From contig NZ_JAASQK010000004.1 in assembly GCF_011762195.1 (NCBI RefSeq), positions 124,001 to 188,000 of the forward strand: DNA of 64,000 nucleotides. The letters run 5' to 3'. The notes under the pieces are model-generated. The model worked only from the letters and a program-made list of their open reading frames with translations. It had not been told where the DNA came from and did no database searches. This DNA comes from Sphingomonas oligoaromativorans (lineage in GTDB: Bacteria > Pseudomonadota > Alphaproteobacteria > Sphingomonadales > Sphingomonadaceae). How positions within the stretch are numbered: position 1 is the stretch's first letter; every line of letters starts with the position of its first letter. Made by a program: the position numbers and the translations under genes. Below, in pieces: positions 8,950-17,226 of this stretch.

Positions 8950-9318
8950 ATGATGAAGACCTGTCTCGTTGTGGACGACTCGAAAGTGATCCGAAAGGTC
9001 GCCCGGCATATCCTCGAGACGCTGGAGTTCACCGTCACCGAGGCGGGGGACGGGCAGGAGGCGCTCGATCGCTGCCGCGCCGATTCGCCGGACGTGGTGC
9101 TGCTCGACTGGAACATGCCGGTGATGAGCGGCATCGAATTCCTGCGTGCGCTTGGGCAGGAAGCGCTGGACCATCGCCCCAAGGTGATCTTCTGCACCAC
9201 GGAGAACGGCATCGCTCACATCCGCGCGGCCATCGACGCGGGCGCGGACGAATATGTGATGAAGCCGTTCGATCGCGAGACGCTCGAGAGCAAGTTCCAG
9301 CTCGTCGGCGTTGCCTGA
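8950..9318 (+). CDS. cheY: CheY-type single-domain response regulator
   Basis: A 122-residue receiver domain. The acidic pair is in LVVDDSK, the phospho-acceptor Asp in VVLLDWNMP, the conserved Thr in FCTTENG, and the Lys in EYVMKPFD. There is no output domain, so it acts by protein binding, as CheY does on flagellar motors or as phosphate sinks do. It follows cheW by 69 bases and overlaps none of its neighbours if cheB starts at 9329. Confidence 0.9.
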   Translation: MMKTCLVVDDSKVIRKVARHILETLEFTVTEAGDGQEALDRCRADSPDVVLLDWNMPVMSGIEFLRALGQEALDHRPKVIFCTTENGIAHIRAAIDAGADEYVMKPFDRETLESKFQLVGVA

Positions 9319-9328
9319 TCGCTGTGGC

Positions 9329-10450
9329 ATGGCGGTGCGACAACCTTATGGACGAAAGGCTGGCGCGCGGCCGATCCGGCTGATGATCGTCGACGATTCC
9401 ATCGTCGCCCGATCCGTTTTCCAGACCATTCTCGCCCCTCATCCCGAATTCCAGATCGTCGCGACGGCGAGCACGGCCGATCAGGCCTTGTCGCAGCTCG
9501 ACGCCACCACCGTGGACGTGGTGCTGCTCGATCTCGCCATGCCGGGCATGGACGGCTTCACGGCGCTGCCCGAGATCATCCGGCGGGGCGAGGGCGCACG
9601 AGTGCTGATCGTCTCGGCGTCGGCGGGGGCGGGGGCGGATGCCTGTGTCCGCGCGCTGACGCTGGGCGCCGCCGACACGCTGGAAAAGCCGTCTGCGGGC
9701 TCGTTCGGCGGCAATTTCCGCGAAGGGCTGATCGACAAGCTGCGCCGGATCGGAGGCGACGCGCGTCTTACGGATCGAGACGATCACCCCGAGCCGACGC
9801 GCACCGCGCCGCTGCCCGTTCCGATCGCCTTGCGGCCGCCCGTCACCGAGCGGATCGACTGCCTCGCCATCGGTGCCTCGACGGGGGGGCTGCACGCCCT
9901 TTCCGAGCTGTTCGCGGCTCTGCCTTCGGAATGCGACGCGCCGATCCTCATCACGCAGCATCTGCCGGCATCCTTCATGCCCTATTTCGCCGCGCAGATG
10001 ACGGAGATCGCGGGCCGCCCGGCCACCGTCGCGCGGGATGGCATCAATCTGCTGCCGGGGCAGATCCTCGTGGCTCCGGGCGACGCGCATCTCACGCTCC
10101 GTTCGATCGGCGGCTTGCCGCGCGTGCTGCTCACCCATGAGCCGGCGCCATCGGGCTGTCTGCCGTCGGTCGATCCGATGCTGGAGGCGATAGCCGAGCA
10201 TTTCCAGGAACGCGCCCTCGCCGTGATCCTGAGCGGCATGGGGCGGGACGGCTCGATCGGCGCCCGGCGGATCGTCGAGAGCGGTGGCGAGATCGCCGCG
10301 CAGGATCAGGCTAGCTCGGTCATCTGGGGAATGCCCGGTAGCGTGGCGAGCGCGGGCCTCGCCTCGACGGTCGCCTCCCCCACCGGCATCGCCGCGCGTA
10401 TCGTCGAGCGCATGGGGGGGCGCAGCCTGCGTCGGCCTCCGTGGAGATAA
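9329..10450 (+). CDS. cheB: Protein-glutamate methylesterase CheB
   Basis: A 373-residue two-domain response regulator that removes methyl groups from receptors and deamidates them. The receiver has LMIVDDS and VVLLDLAMPGMDG. The methylesterase domain has the catalytic Ser in IGASTGG, His in ITQHLPASF, and SGMGRDGSIG near the C-terminal catalytic Asp. ATG 9329 is preferred over an in-frame TTG at 9311 that would overlap cheY. The end overlaps the cheR start by 10 bases. Confidence 0.92.
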   Translation: MAVRQPYGRKAGARPIRLMIVDDSIVARSVFQTILAPHPEFQIVATASTADQALSQLDATTVDVVLLDLAMPGMDGFTALPEIIRRGEGARVLIVSASAGAGADACVRALTLGAADTLEKPSAGSFGGNFREGLIDKLRRIGGDARLTDRDDHPEPTRTAPLPVPIALRPPVTERIDCLAIGASTGGLHALSELFAALPSECDAPILITQHLPASFMPYFAAQMTEIAGRPATVARDGINLLPGQILVAPGDAHLTLRSIGGLPRVLLTHEPAPSGCLPSVDPMLEAIAEHFQERALAVILSGMGRDGSIGARRIVESGGEIAAQDQASSVIWGMPGSVASAGLASTVASPTGIAARIVERMGGRSLRRPPWR

Positions 10451-11295
10451 GCGACGGTTCGGTTCGCATTCTGGCCGCCTTGCTGGAGGCGCGCACGGGG
10501 CAGCAACTCGCCCACGCGCGACACTGGCGGATCGAGGCGGCCCTGCGCCCGCTGATGGCGGAATTGCAGGCGGTTTCGATGGACGCGCTGATAAGCAAGA
10601 TCGTCTCGGGCGAGAATGCGCGCCTGTCCGATCGGGCGATCGACGCGCTGCTCAACCATGAGACCTTCTTCTTCCGCGATATCGCCTCCTTCCGCCTGCT
10701 CGACACGCAGGGGCTGGAGCGCATCCGTGTGGCGCGGGAGGCTACCCGGCGGCTGCGCATCTGGTCGGCGGGCTGCTCGACCGGGCAGGAGGTCTATACG
10801 CTCGCGATGCTGATCGCGGATCAGCGGGAGCGCTGGCGGGGCTGGTCGATCGACATCGTCGGCACCGATCTTTCGGCGCAGGCCATCGAACGGGCGCGGG
10901 AAGGGCGCTATTCCCAGTTCGAGATCCAGCGCGGCCTGCCCGTCGTCCAGATGCTCCGTCGGTTCGACCAGATCGAGCGCGAATGGCAGGTCTCCGACGA
11001 TCTGCGCGCGATGGTGAGTTTCCGAACCCATAACCTGCTGTCGTCGCCGCCCCCCGGCATGTTCGACGTCGTCCTGTGCCGCAACGTGCTGCTCTATTTC
11101 TCGGCGGAGGTGCGCGGTCTGGTGTTCGGGCGGATCGCCAGCGCGATGCCGGAGGACGGCGTTCTGATGCTGGGCGCGGGCGAGACCGTGATGGGCCATA
11201 CCGATCATTTCGTTTCGGATTACGAATGCCGGGGGCTGTATCGGAAGCGCATCCACGCGCCGTTACGGCCGCCGGTGGAGTGCGCCGCGCGGTGA
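10441..11295 (+). CDS. cheR: Chemotaxis protein methyltransferase CheR
   Basis: A 284-residue SAM-dependent methyltransferase that methylates receptor glutamates. The N-terminal helical domain is followed by the catalytic domain with FFFRD, RIWSAGCSTGQEVYTLAM (SAM loop), GTDLSAQAIERAREG, and CRNVLLYF. A GTG start at 10441 inside the end of cheB gives the standard N-terminus. It closes the chpT-cheAWYBR block. Confidence 0.93.
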   Translation: MEISDGSVRILAALLEARTGQQLAHARHWRIEAALRPLMAELQAVSMDALISKIVSGENARLSDRAIDALLNHETFFFRDIASFRLLDTQGLERIRVAREATRRLRIWSAGCSTGQEVYTLAMLIADQRERWRGWSIDIVGTDLSAQAIERAREGRYSQFEIQRGLPVVQMLRRFDQIEREWQVSDDLRAMVSFRTHNLLSSPPPGMFDVVLCRNVLLYFSAEVRGLVFGRIASAMPEDGVLMLGAGETVMGHTDHFVSDYECRGLYRKRIHAPLRPPVECAAR

Positions 11296-11335
11296 AGCCT
11301 TGACGGCGGGCGGAGGGCGCGCAAGGTCTCCCGCC

Positions 11336-12046
11336 ATGGCCGGTATCATCGATTGCCCTTCGCCCAATTATGACGAGCGGACACTGCCCATCTCGATGGT
11401 CGTGCTGCACTATACCGGGATGCAGGACGCCGCCTCGGCCTTCCGCCGGCTGACCGACCCGGAGGCCAAGGTTTCCGCCCATTACATGATCTCCGAGGAC
11501 GGGCAGGTCATCCGCCTCGTCGAGGAGGACAAGCGCGCCTGGCACGCCGGCAAGAGCTATTGGCGGGGCATCGCCGACGTCAATTCGGCGAGCATCGGGA
11601 TCGAGCTGGTCAATCCGGGGCATGAATGGGGATATCGCCCCTTCCCGGATGAGCAGATGGCGGCGCTCGTCACGCTGATGATGGGCATCGTGCCGCGATA
11701 CCGGATCACGCGGGGCAATATCGTCGGCCATTCGGACGTCGCGCCCGCCCGCAAGGAAGATCCGGGCGAGCTGTTCGACTGGGAGCGGCTGGCCAGGCTC
11801 CGGCTCGCCCTGCCGCGCCCGCGCACTTTCCTCACCGATCCGCACTGGAGCGACAGCGGCTTCCTGCTGGCGCTGGAGCGCTTCGGCTACGATATCGTCG
11901 AGCCGGAGGCGGCGGTGCGCGCCTTCCAGCGCCGCTTCCGCCCGGAGAATCTGGACGGGGTGATCGACGGGGAATGCCGCGCCATCCTGCTCTCGCTGCT
12001 GACCGGCGGGGACAAGGCAGCCGCCCTTCGCAACGGGCAGCATTGA
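11336..12046 (+). CDS. N-acetylmuramoyl-L-alanine amidase (AmpD/AmiD type)
   Basis: A 236-residue amidase_2 enzyme cleaving the bond between N-acetylmuramic acid and L-alanine in peptidoglycan or its recycling fragments. Zinc-site residues are visible: VVLHYTG (His), WHAGKSYW (His) and GHSDVAPARKEDPG (His/Asp, with the catalytic Lys). A C-terminal segment (about 180-225, AVRAFQRRFRP) resembles a peptidoglycan-binding domain, as in AmiD. No clear signal peptide is seen, which favours a cytoplasmic recycling role. The start at 11336 is chosen because the upstream extension is low-complexity. Confidence 0.86.
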   Translation: MAGIIDCPSPNYDERTLPISMVVLHYTGMQDAASAFRRLTDPEAKVSAHYMISEDGQVIRLVEEDKRAWHAGKSYWRGIADVNSASIGIELVNPGHEWGYRPFPDEQMAALVTLMMGIVPRYRITRGNIVGHSDVAPARKEDPGELFDWERLARLRLALPRPRTFLTDPHWSDSGFLLALERFGYDIVEPEAAVRAFQRRFRPENLDGVIDGECRAILLSLLTGGDKAAALRNGQH

Positions 12047-12087
12047 TTTCGCTTTCGTGACGGCGCGGGACGGGCTATCGAGCCCGC

Positions 12088-12457
12088 CGCCAGAGGGTCG
12101 GGCGGCCGCGGCCCCGCATATGCGGGGGCGAGGAAAGTCCGGGCTCCACGGAAAGCACGGTGCCGGGTAACGCCCGGCGGGGGTGACCCCAGGGAAAGTG
12201 CCACAGAAAGGATACCGCCACGCTTCGGCGCGGTAAGGGCGAAAGGGTGCGGTAAGAGCGCACCGCGTTCCCAGCAATGGGAACGGCACGGCAAACCCCA
12301 CCGGGAGCAAGACCGAATAGGGATCGCACATGGGGCTGCTTCCGCCTCGCGATCCGGGTTGGTTGCTGGAGGCCGGGAGCGATCCCGGCCCTAGAGGAAT
12401 GGTCGCCCATCCGATCTCGATCGGTGGACAGAACCCGGCTTACAGACCCTCTGGCGA
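12088..12457 (+). ncRNA. rnpB: RNase P RNA (bacterial class A)
   Basis: The catalytic RNA that trims tRNA 5' leaders. The universally conserved GAGGAAAGTCCGGGCTCCA block is at about 12129-12147, GGGAAAGTGCCACAGAAA in the middle, and the 3' signature ACAGAACCCGGCTTACAGA at about 12429-12447. The ends pair: CGCCAGAGGGTC at 12088 with GACCCTCTGGCG at the 3' end, which set the boundaries used. No good protein frame fits this stretch. Confidence 0.95.
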
Positions 12458-12488
12458 TTTCGTTTGCGAGGCCTTAGCAAAGGCCACG

Positions 12489-13136
12489 ATGCAGACCCTG
12501 CCGCTGGAACGACTTGCCGCCGCCATTCTCCTCGCCGCCATCGCAGGCTGTGTGGACGCAGTCGGCTTCACGGAACTGGGCGGCTATTTCGTATCCTTCA
12601 TGAGCGGCAATTCCACCCGGCTCGGCCTGCATATCGCCGCGCACGAATGGCGGCCTGCGCTGTTCACCTTCGGCCTCGTCGCGCTGTTCGTCGGCGGGGC
12701 GGCGGCGGGCGCGCTGATCGTCGATCGCGCGGGCCGGGCCGGGGCCGCCGCGATCCTGCTTGTCGAGGCGCTGATGCTGGCGACGGCCGCTGCGCTGCTG
12801 GACGGGCCGAGGCCGCTGATCGGCGCCGCGATGCTGCCGCCGGCCATGGGGCTCTCCAACGCCTTCCTGCTGGGCGAGGGCGGTGTCCGCGTCGGCCTCA
12901 CCTATATGACGGGCACGCTGGTGCGGATCGGCACGGGGCTCGCGGCGCTCGGCACGCCGGGAAGGGGGCGGGCGCTGTTGCTCGACATCCTGCTGTGGCT
13001 CTCGCTGGTCGGCGGTGTGGTGCTTGGCGGGATCGGTTATGTCCGCTTCGGCGGAACGGTGCTGCTCGCGCCGGTCACGGCGCTGGTGCTGATAGGGTTG
13101 GTCGAGGGTTTCGCCCTGCGACGGCCGCGCGCGTAA
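12489..13136 (+). CDS. YoaK/DUF1275-family membrane protein
   Basis: A 215-residue integral membrane protein with about six hydrophobic helices. GCVDAVGFTELGGYFVSFMSGN matches the DUF1275 signature, here split for reading as GCVDAVGF then FVSFMSGN. The biochemical role of the family is not established. The open frame extends upstream into rnpB, but the start at 12489 gives the family N-terminus and avoids the RNA gene. Downstream is the J-domain gene, 43 bases away. Confidence 0.8.
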   Translation: MQTLPLERLAAAILLAAIAGCVDAVGFTELGGYFVSFMSGNSTRLGLHIAAHEWRPALFTFGLVALFVGGAAAGALIVDRAGRAGAAAILLVEALMLATAAALLDGPRPLIGAAMLPPAMGLSNAFLLGEGGVRVGLTYMTGTLVRIGTGLAALGTPGRGRALLLDILLWLSLVGGVVLGGIGYVRFGGTVLLAPVTALVLIGLVEGFALRRPRA

Positions 13137-13179
13137 AATTTCCGTCTTCGCGGTCGCGAAAACCGCGCTCTGCCCTTAC

Positions 13180-13722
13180 ATGGACGGCATGGCACGACGG
13201 CAGATCCGATCGAACGACTGGGGCTTCCCACGCTGGCGCGGCTATGGCAGCGAGCGTGGCGCCACGCAGGTCCGCATGTGCGACCGCGACGGCTGCGACC
13301 AGCCGGGGGATCGCCCGGCGCCGAAATCGCCCAACAGCCCGGATCGCTGGTGGTTCTGCGAGAACCACGCCGCCGAATATAACCGGAACTGGGACTATTT
13401 TCAGGGCCTCTCCGCCGAGGAGGCCGCCGAGCGCGAACGCAACGAGCGGCGGACGGCGAACGGCTACACCCAGTCCGCGCATCATGGCTGGGGCGGGGCG
13501 GGAGACGGCCGCCGCAGCCGCGACGAGATGCGCGCGCTGGAGGTACTCGAACTCGAGACGGATGCCGATATCGAGGACATCAAGGCCGCATGGCGCCGCC
13601 TCGCCAAAGCCAATCACCCCGACGTGAACCCCGGTGATGCCGCCGCCGCCGAGCGCTTCCGCAAGGCGCAGGCGGCGTGGGACGTGCTGCGCGTCGCGGA
13701 GGAACGGCGGCAGAAGGCATGA
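13180..13722 (+). CDS. J-domain (DnaJ-like) protein
   Basis: A 180-residue protein with a C-terminal J domain (about residues 117-175). It contains the HPD tripeptide in KANHPDVNPGD, flanked by EDIKAAWRRLA and FRKAQAAWDVL, so it can stimulate a DnaK partner. The N-terminal 110 residues have two CxxxGC/CENH-like Cys-His groups (CDRDGCDQPG, FCENHAAEY) that could bind metal. There are no Gly/Phe or zinc-finger DnaJ regions, so it is a specialised co-chaperone, not DnaJ. Start could also be nine bases later. Its stop overlaps the next gene. Confidence 0.85.
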   Translation: MDGMARRQIRSNDWGFPRWRGYGSERGATQVRMCDRDGCDQPGDRPAPKSPNSPDRWWFCENHAAEYNRNWDYFQGLSAEEAAERERNERRTANGYTQSAHHGWGGAGDGRRSRDEMRALEVLELETDADIEDIKAAWRRLAKANHPDVNPGDAAAAERFRKAQAAWDVLRVAEERRQKA

Positions 13723-14045
13723 GCAAGCCTCCGCGCGACAGCGTGCGGACGGAATGGTCCGCGGCGATCCTCGTCTGCGGCAAATGCTCGAAGAAGATCG
13801 GTGGCGGCTTTGGGGGAAAGGGCAAGACCTCGCTCGCCAAGGCGCTCCGCAAGCGGGGCGGCAAGGGCAAGAAGCGCAAGCTCCCTTACGGCGTGATCGA
13901 GACCGGCTGCCTCGGCATCTGCCCCCGCCGCGCGGTGGTGTTGGTCGACGGGGCCGAGCCCGGCGAATGGCTGCTGGTGCGCGAGGGAACGCCGGTGGAG
14001 GAGGTCGCCGAGCGGCTGGGCCTCCCGGCCAGGCCCAAGGACTGA
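13719..14045 (+). CDS. (2Fe-2S) ferredoxin-like protein, thioredoxin-fold type
   Basis: A 108-residue protein. LVCGKCSKK at the N-terminus and GCLGICPRRAVVL about 45 residues later supply four Cys for a 2Fe-2S cluster in the arrangement of the thioredoxin-like ferredoxin family. A lysine/glycine-rich insertion lies between them (GGFGGKGKTSLAKALRKRGG). The start overlaps the stop of the J-domain gene (ATGA), so the two are coupled. Partner enzyme unknown. Confidence 0.8.
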   Translation: MSKPPRDSVRTEWSAAILVCGKCSKKIGGGFGGKGKTSLAKALRKRGGKGKKRKLPYGVIETGCLGICPRRAVVLVDGAEPGEWLLVREGTPVEEVAERLGLPARPKD

Positions 14046-14048
14046 GGC

Positions 14049-14471
14049 TTACTCGTCGCTCTCGCTGTCGGGCACCGGATCGCGCCCCGAGATGCGGCGG
14101 GCGAGCGCGGACGTTGCCGTATAGTCCCCGAAGTCGCCCGAAAGCTGGAGCACATGCTCGCTGCCGAGCGAGTCGGACGGGCTCTCGCCGAGCGGCTTGC
14201 CGTCCAGCGTGCAGGGCACCCGCGCGCCCTGTGCGACATGGATCGCGGCGGCCGCCGCCGGGGTCAGCGTAATCATCAGCGAGGGCTTGCCCGCGATGTC
14301 CGGGATGGCGCGCGCGTCGAGCACGTCCTTCGCCGCGATCTGGTGGCCGGCGGCGGTGAATACGCCGGTCGGATAGGCCTTGGCCTTCACCACGGCCGCC
14401 GCCGAGGCGCTGCCCGTCAGCAGCAGCGCCGCGCCGAGAGCGAGGAAGAGGCGTTTACGCGCGATCATCAT
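14049..14471 (-). CDS. Hypothetical exported protein
   Basis: A 140-residue protein with a clear signal peptide (RKRLFLALGAALLLTGSASA, cleavage probably after SASA). I do not recognise the mature part, which contains a single Cys and a charged C-terminus (DPVPDSESDE). Its ATG overlaps the sufE stop (ATGA), so it is probably co-translated with sufE although nothing suggests a shared function. It converges with the ferredoxin-like gene, with three bases between the stops. Confidence 0.65.
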   Translation of the reverse strand: MMIARKRLFLALGAALLLTGSASAAAVVKAKAYPTGVFTAAGHQIAAKDVLDARAIPDIAGKPSLMITLTPAAAAAIHVAQGARVPCTLDGKPLGESPSDSLGSEHVLQLSGDFGDYTATSALARRISGRDPVPDSESDE

Positions 14472-14881
14472 GCCTTGGCATAGCGCGCGGCAGTCTCGCG
14501 GATCAACGCGATCATGTTGGGGATGCCTTGCGTCCGGTTCGAACTGAGCTGGTTCTTGAGGTCGAACGGCGCGAGGGCCGCCGCGATGTCCATCTCCGCG
14601 ATCGCGCCGGCCGGCTTGTCCTGCACGGTCAGCAGCACGAGCGCGATGATGCCCTTGGTGATCGCGGCGTTCGAGTCGGCGAGGAAATGCAGCCGCCCGT
14701 CCTCCGGCTGGGTGGGATAGACCCACACCGAAGCCGAGCAACCCCGGACCAGCGTGGCGTCGGTCTTGAGCGCGTCGGGCATGGGCTCCAGCGCGCGGCC
14801 CAGATCGATCAGGAGGCGGTAGCGGTCGTCGGCATCGAGGAAGGCATATTCCTCGCGGACATCATCGAGCGTCGCAGTCAT
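14468..14881 (-). CDS. sufE: SufE-type cysteine desulfurase sulfur acceptor
   Basis: A 137-residue protein that takes sulfur from the SufS desulfurase for Fe-S cluster assembly. The active Cys is in LVRGCSASVWV. IALVLLTVQDKPAGAIAEMD and LSSNRTQGIPNMI are family blocks. Length is normal. The rest of a suf operon is not nearby, which is common in alphaproteobacteria that carry a separate sufE. Confidence 0.9.
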   Translation of the reverse strand: MTATLDDVREEYAFLDADDRYRLLIDLGRALEPMPDALKTDATLVRGCSASVWVYPTQPEDGRLHFLADSNAAITKGIIALVLLTVQDKPAGAIAEMDIAAALAPFDLKNQLSSNRTQGIPNMIALIRETAARYAKA

Positions 14882-14941
14882 GGGAGGCGGTTAGCAGGCC
14901 CGGACGCCCCGAAAAAGAGTGAGAGGAAAAAGGCGCCGGGA

Positions 14942-15175
14942 TCAGAGATCGATCCCGGCGGCAATGGCTTCGAGCTTGCGGATGCGCTCCTTGAGGTCGG
15001 CCAGCTCGATGCGGGCGCCGGCGGGCGGCGGCGTGGTCAGTTCGCGCTCGTTGGCGATGGAGAGGCGCTGGAGATCCAGCCAGCCGCGCCAGCCGCTGAG
15101 CCCCGCCGCGGTGAGCATTGCGAGACCACCGAGGCCCGCGATCGAAAGCGTGATGATGGAGAGGGTCTCAGTCAT
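14942..15175 (-). CDS. Small membrane/coiled-coil protein of the psp locus
   Basis: A 77-residue protein with one N-terminal membrane helix (ITLSIAGLGGLAMLTAAGL) and a charged helical tail ending RIELADLKERIRKLEAIAAG. The layout (helix, then short coiled coil) is that of PspB. It is the last of six same-strand genes starting at pspA, 31 bases after the previous stop. Function unknown; probably part of the envelope-stress complex by position. Confidence 0.65.
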   Translation of the reverse strand: MTETLSIITLSIAGLGGLAMLTAAGLSGWRGWLDLQRLSIANERELTTPPPAGARIELADLKERIRKLEAIAAGIDL

Positions 15176-15206
15176 CGCTACTGTCCTTGGATGTGCGCGG
15201 GGCCGT

Positions 15207-15461
15207 TCACGGCCGGTCGCGCAGGGACTCGATCTCGCGATCGAGCGAACTCGAACTGTCGGTGGCGATCCGCTCCAGCGTGGCGACGCGCGCCTTGAGC
15301 TGGCGGATTTCCTCGCGGAGCGCCTGAGCCTCGGGATCCGGGCCGGGGCGGGCGACCATCTCTTCGCCCTTCCAGCGGCGCACCACGCCATATTTGGCCC
15401 TGAGCACGCTGGCGACCGCTCCGATGGCGACGATCGCCACGACCATCTCGAATGGGTTCAT
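15207..15461 (-). CDS. PspB-like small membrane protein
   Basis: An 84-residue protein: N-terminal membrane helix (MVVAIVAIGAVASVLRAKYG), then a coiled-coil tail. The tail LKARVATLERIATDSSSS followed by LDREIESLRDRP closely resembles the tail of the next gene upstream (15495-15752) and the end of PspC. It is probably a duplication product within the operon. Role inferred only from position and motif. Confidence 0.65.
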   Translation of the reverse strand: MNPFEMVVAIVAIGAVASVLRAKYGVVRRWKGEEMVARPGPDPEAQALREEIRQLKARVATLERIATDSSSSLDREIESLRDRP

Positions 15462-15494
15462 CTTTTACTCTCCCCTGTTTTCGGGCGGGATTGT

Positions 15495-15752
15495 TCAGTT
15501 GAGCGGCTGATCGCGCAGATGCTCGATCTCGTCGGCGAGTTTGGTGGAGCGATCGGTGATGATGCGCTCCAGAACCGCCATGCGCTGTTCCAGCCTTTCG
15601 GTCTTGGCGGCGTATTGCGCGGCCTTCTCGGCGGTCTGGGTGGACATGAATTCGAGCTGCCGCTCCTTGAACCTGATCCACATCTTGAGGATGCCGCCGA
15701 GCCCGAAGACCAGGATCGCGGTGACGGGGATGATGAAGGGGCTGAAGAACAT
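15495..15752 (-). CDS. PspB-like small membrane protein
   Basis: An 85-residue protein with an N-terminal membrane helix (FIIPVTAILVFGLGGILKMW) and a coiled-coil tail. The tail has RMAVLERIITDRSTKLADEI then EHLRDQPLN, shared in outline with the 15207-15461 product and with the PspC C-terminus. It starts 27 bases after the pspC stop. It may be a second PspB or a new psp component. Confidence 0.65.
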   Translation of the reverse strand: MFFSPFIIPVTAILVFGLGGILKMWIRFKERQLEFMSTQTAEKAAQYAAKTERLEQRMAVLERIITDRSTKLADEIEHLRDQPLN

Positions 15753-15779
15753 CTTGTGCGTCCTTTTGTCAGGCCGATC

Positions 15780-16163
15780 TCAGCGCAGGCTGTCGATCTC
15801 GTCGGCCAGCCGGCGGTTGTGGCTGGTGTAGTAGACTTCGAGGTCCGACAGGCGGCGGTCGATATCGCGGAAGCGGCTGCGAACGTCGCGGACGGAGTTG
15901 CCCGGCTTGGCGCGCACGCCCTGCCAGAAGCGCTGGTCCTCCCGGCTCATATCCTCGAACTCGACCGGCTTGTCGCTGGCGAGCCAGGCGGTGATCCAGT
16001 AGGCCAGCAGCGTCCACGGGAAGCCGCCGATGAAGGTGAGGACCACCAGCCCGACACGCACCAGCGTGACGTCGAGCCCGGTATAGTCGGCGATGCCGGA
16101 GCAGACGCCGAGCCACTTGGCATTCCGCTTGTCGAGATAGAATTTCGTGTGACGGGCGGACAT
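15780..16163 (-). CDS. pspC: Phage shock protein C
   Basis: A 127-residue inner-membrane protein. The PspC domain is at residues 6-65, with KWLGVCSGIADYTGLDVTLVR and a membrane segment (LVVLTFIGGFPWTLLAYWI). It senses envelope stress with PspB and controls PspA. The extra C-terminal part (about 75-127) carries RFRDIDRRLSDLE and RRLADEIDSLR, which echoes the tails of the small genes downstream. The start at 16163 is 31 bases after the pspB stop. Confidence 0.9.
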   Translation of the reverse strand: MSARHTKFYLDKRNAKWLGVCSGIADYTGLDVTLVRVGLVVLTFIGGFPWTLLAYWITAWLASDKPVEFEDMSREDQRFWQGVRAKPGNSVRDVRSRFRDIDRRLSDLEVYYTSHNRRLADEIDSLR

Positions 16164-16194
16164 GGTTTTACCCTTTCGGATGAAGGATTTCGGC

Positions 16195-16476
16195 TCAGGC
16201 GCGGCCCTGCCAGTCGTCGCTGTCGCGCAGGGGGCGTTCGACGCGCTCGCCGGCGGTGGGGCGCCAGTTGGGATTGTCGGCGGCGACGATCCGCTCGATC
16301 GTGGCGAGCCGCTCGTCGAGCCGGCGGGCGAGATCGTGCAGGCCGTCGAGCAGGTTCTCATCCTCGATCGAGAGGCCGCGGGCGCGCTTCCATTGGGTGA
16401 CATAGTGGAAGATGATCCACGGCAGCCCGATGAAGAGCATACCGACGATCACGATCGGCAGGAAGACGTCCTCCAT
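16195..16476 (-). CDS. pspB: Phage shock protein B
   Basis: A 93-residue protein: N-terminal membrane helix (FLPIVIVGMLFIGLPWIIFH) and a cytoplasmic coiled coil with LHDLARRLDERLATIERIVA. This matches PspB in order, size and in the WIIFHYVTQWKRARG junction. It works with PspC to relieve PspA inhibition of PspF. It starts four bases after the pspA stop, as expected for a coupled operon. Confidence 0.9.
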   Translation of the reverse strand: MEDVFLPIVIVGMLFIGLPWIIFHYVTQWKRARGLSIEDENLLDGLHDLARRLDERLATIERIVAADNPNWRPTAGERVERPLRDSDDWQGRA

Positions 16477-16480
16477 GGCC

Positions 16481-17158
16481 TCAGCCCTCCTGGCCGGTCC
16501 GGCCGAGGCGGGCCTTCAGGGCCTCCAGCTCGGCGTCGACCTTCTCGGACGAGCGGAGATCGGCGATCTCCTCCTCCAGCGACTTGGGCGCTGTGCCCAT
16601 GCCGGCGGCCTCGGCGCGGCCCTCCGCGAAGTCGACGCGGCGCTCCAGCGTTTCGAAGCGGCTGAACGCCTCGTCGATCTTGGGGCCGTTGGTCATCTCG
16701 CGCAGGCGGGCGCGGTTCTGCGCGCTCTCCAGACGGGCGACGATCGAGTTCTGGCGGGCACGCGCCTCGCGCAGCTTGTTCTGGAGCTTGGTGATGTCCG
16801 CTTCAGAGGCCTGAAGCGTCTCGTCGAGCGCGGAGATTTCCTCACGCAGGCGCTCCGCCATGTCGCCGGCCTTCTGCTTTTCGAGCAGGGCGGCCTTGGC
16901 GAGATCCTCGCGGCCCTTGCTGAGCGCCAGCTCGGCCTTCTCGGTCCAGCTTTCCTGGAGCTTGTCGAGCTTGGCGATGTGGCGGCGCATCTCCTTCTGG
17001 TCGGCGATGGTGCGGGCGGCCGAGGCGCGAACCTCGATCAGCGTCTCTTCCATCTCCATGATAATCATACGGATCATCTTCGCCGGATCCTCCGCCCGAT
17101 CGAGCAGATCGGTGACGTTGGCGGCGATGATGTCCCTGGTGCGGGAAAAGATGCCCAT
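16481..17158 (-). CDS. pspA: Phage shock protein A (PspA/IM30)
   Basis: A 225-residue, almost wholly coiled-coil peripheral membrane protein that stabilises damaged inner membrane and inhibits PspF. The N-terminus MGIFSRTRDIIAANVTDLL and the block EDPAKMIRMIIMEMEETL are diagnostic. The start at 17158 gives the standard length; the same frame stays open far upstream over pspF but that part is not coding. It follows a small ORF and a sigma-54 promoter. Confidence 0.95.
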   Translation of the reverse strand: MGIFSRTRDIIAANVTDLLDRAEDPAKMIRMIIMEMEETLIEVRASAARTIADQKEMRRHIAKLDKLQESWTEKAELALSKGREDLAKAALLEKQKAGDMAERLREEISALDETLQASEADITKLQNKLREARARQNSIVARLESAQNRARLREMTNGPKIDEAFSRFETLERRVDFAEGRAEAAGMGTAPKSLEEEIADLRSSEKVDAELEALKARLGRTGQEG

Positions 17159-17226
17159 AGAAACTGCTCCTCGTGGAAAGTGGGTATGACCGGGCGGGAA
17201 AGGGGATACCCGCCCGGCCCGATCGG

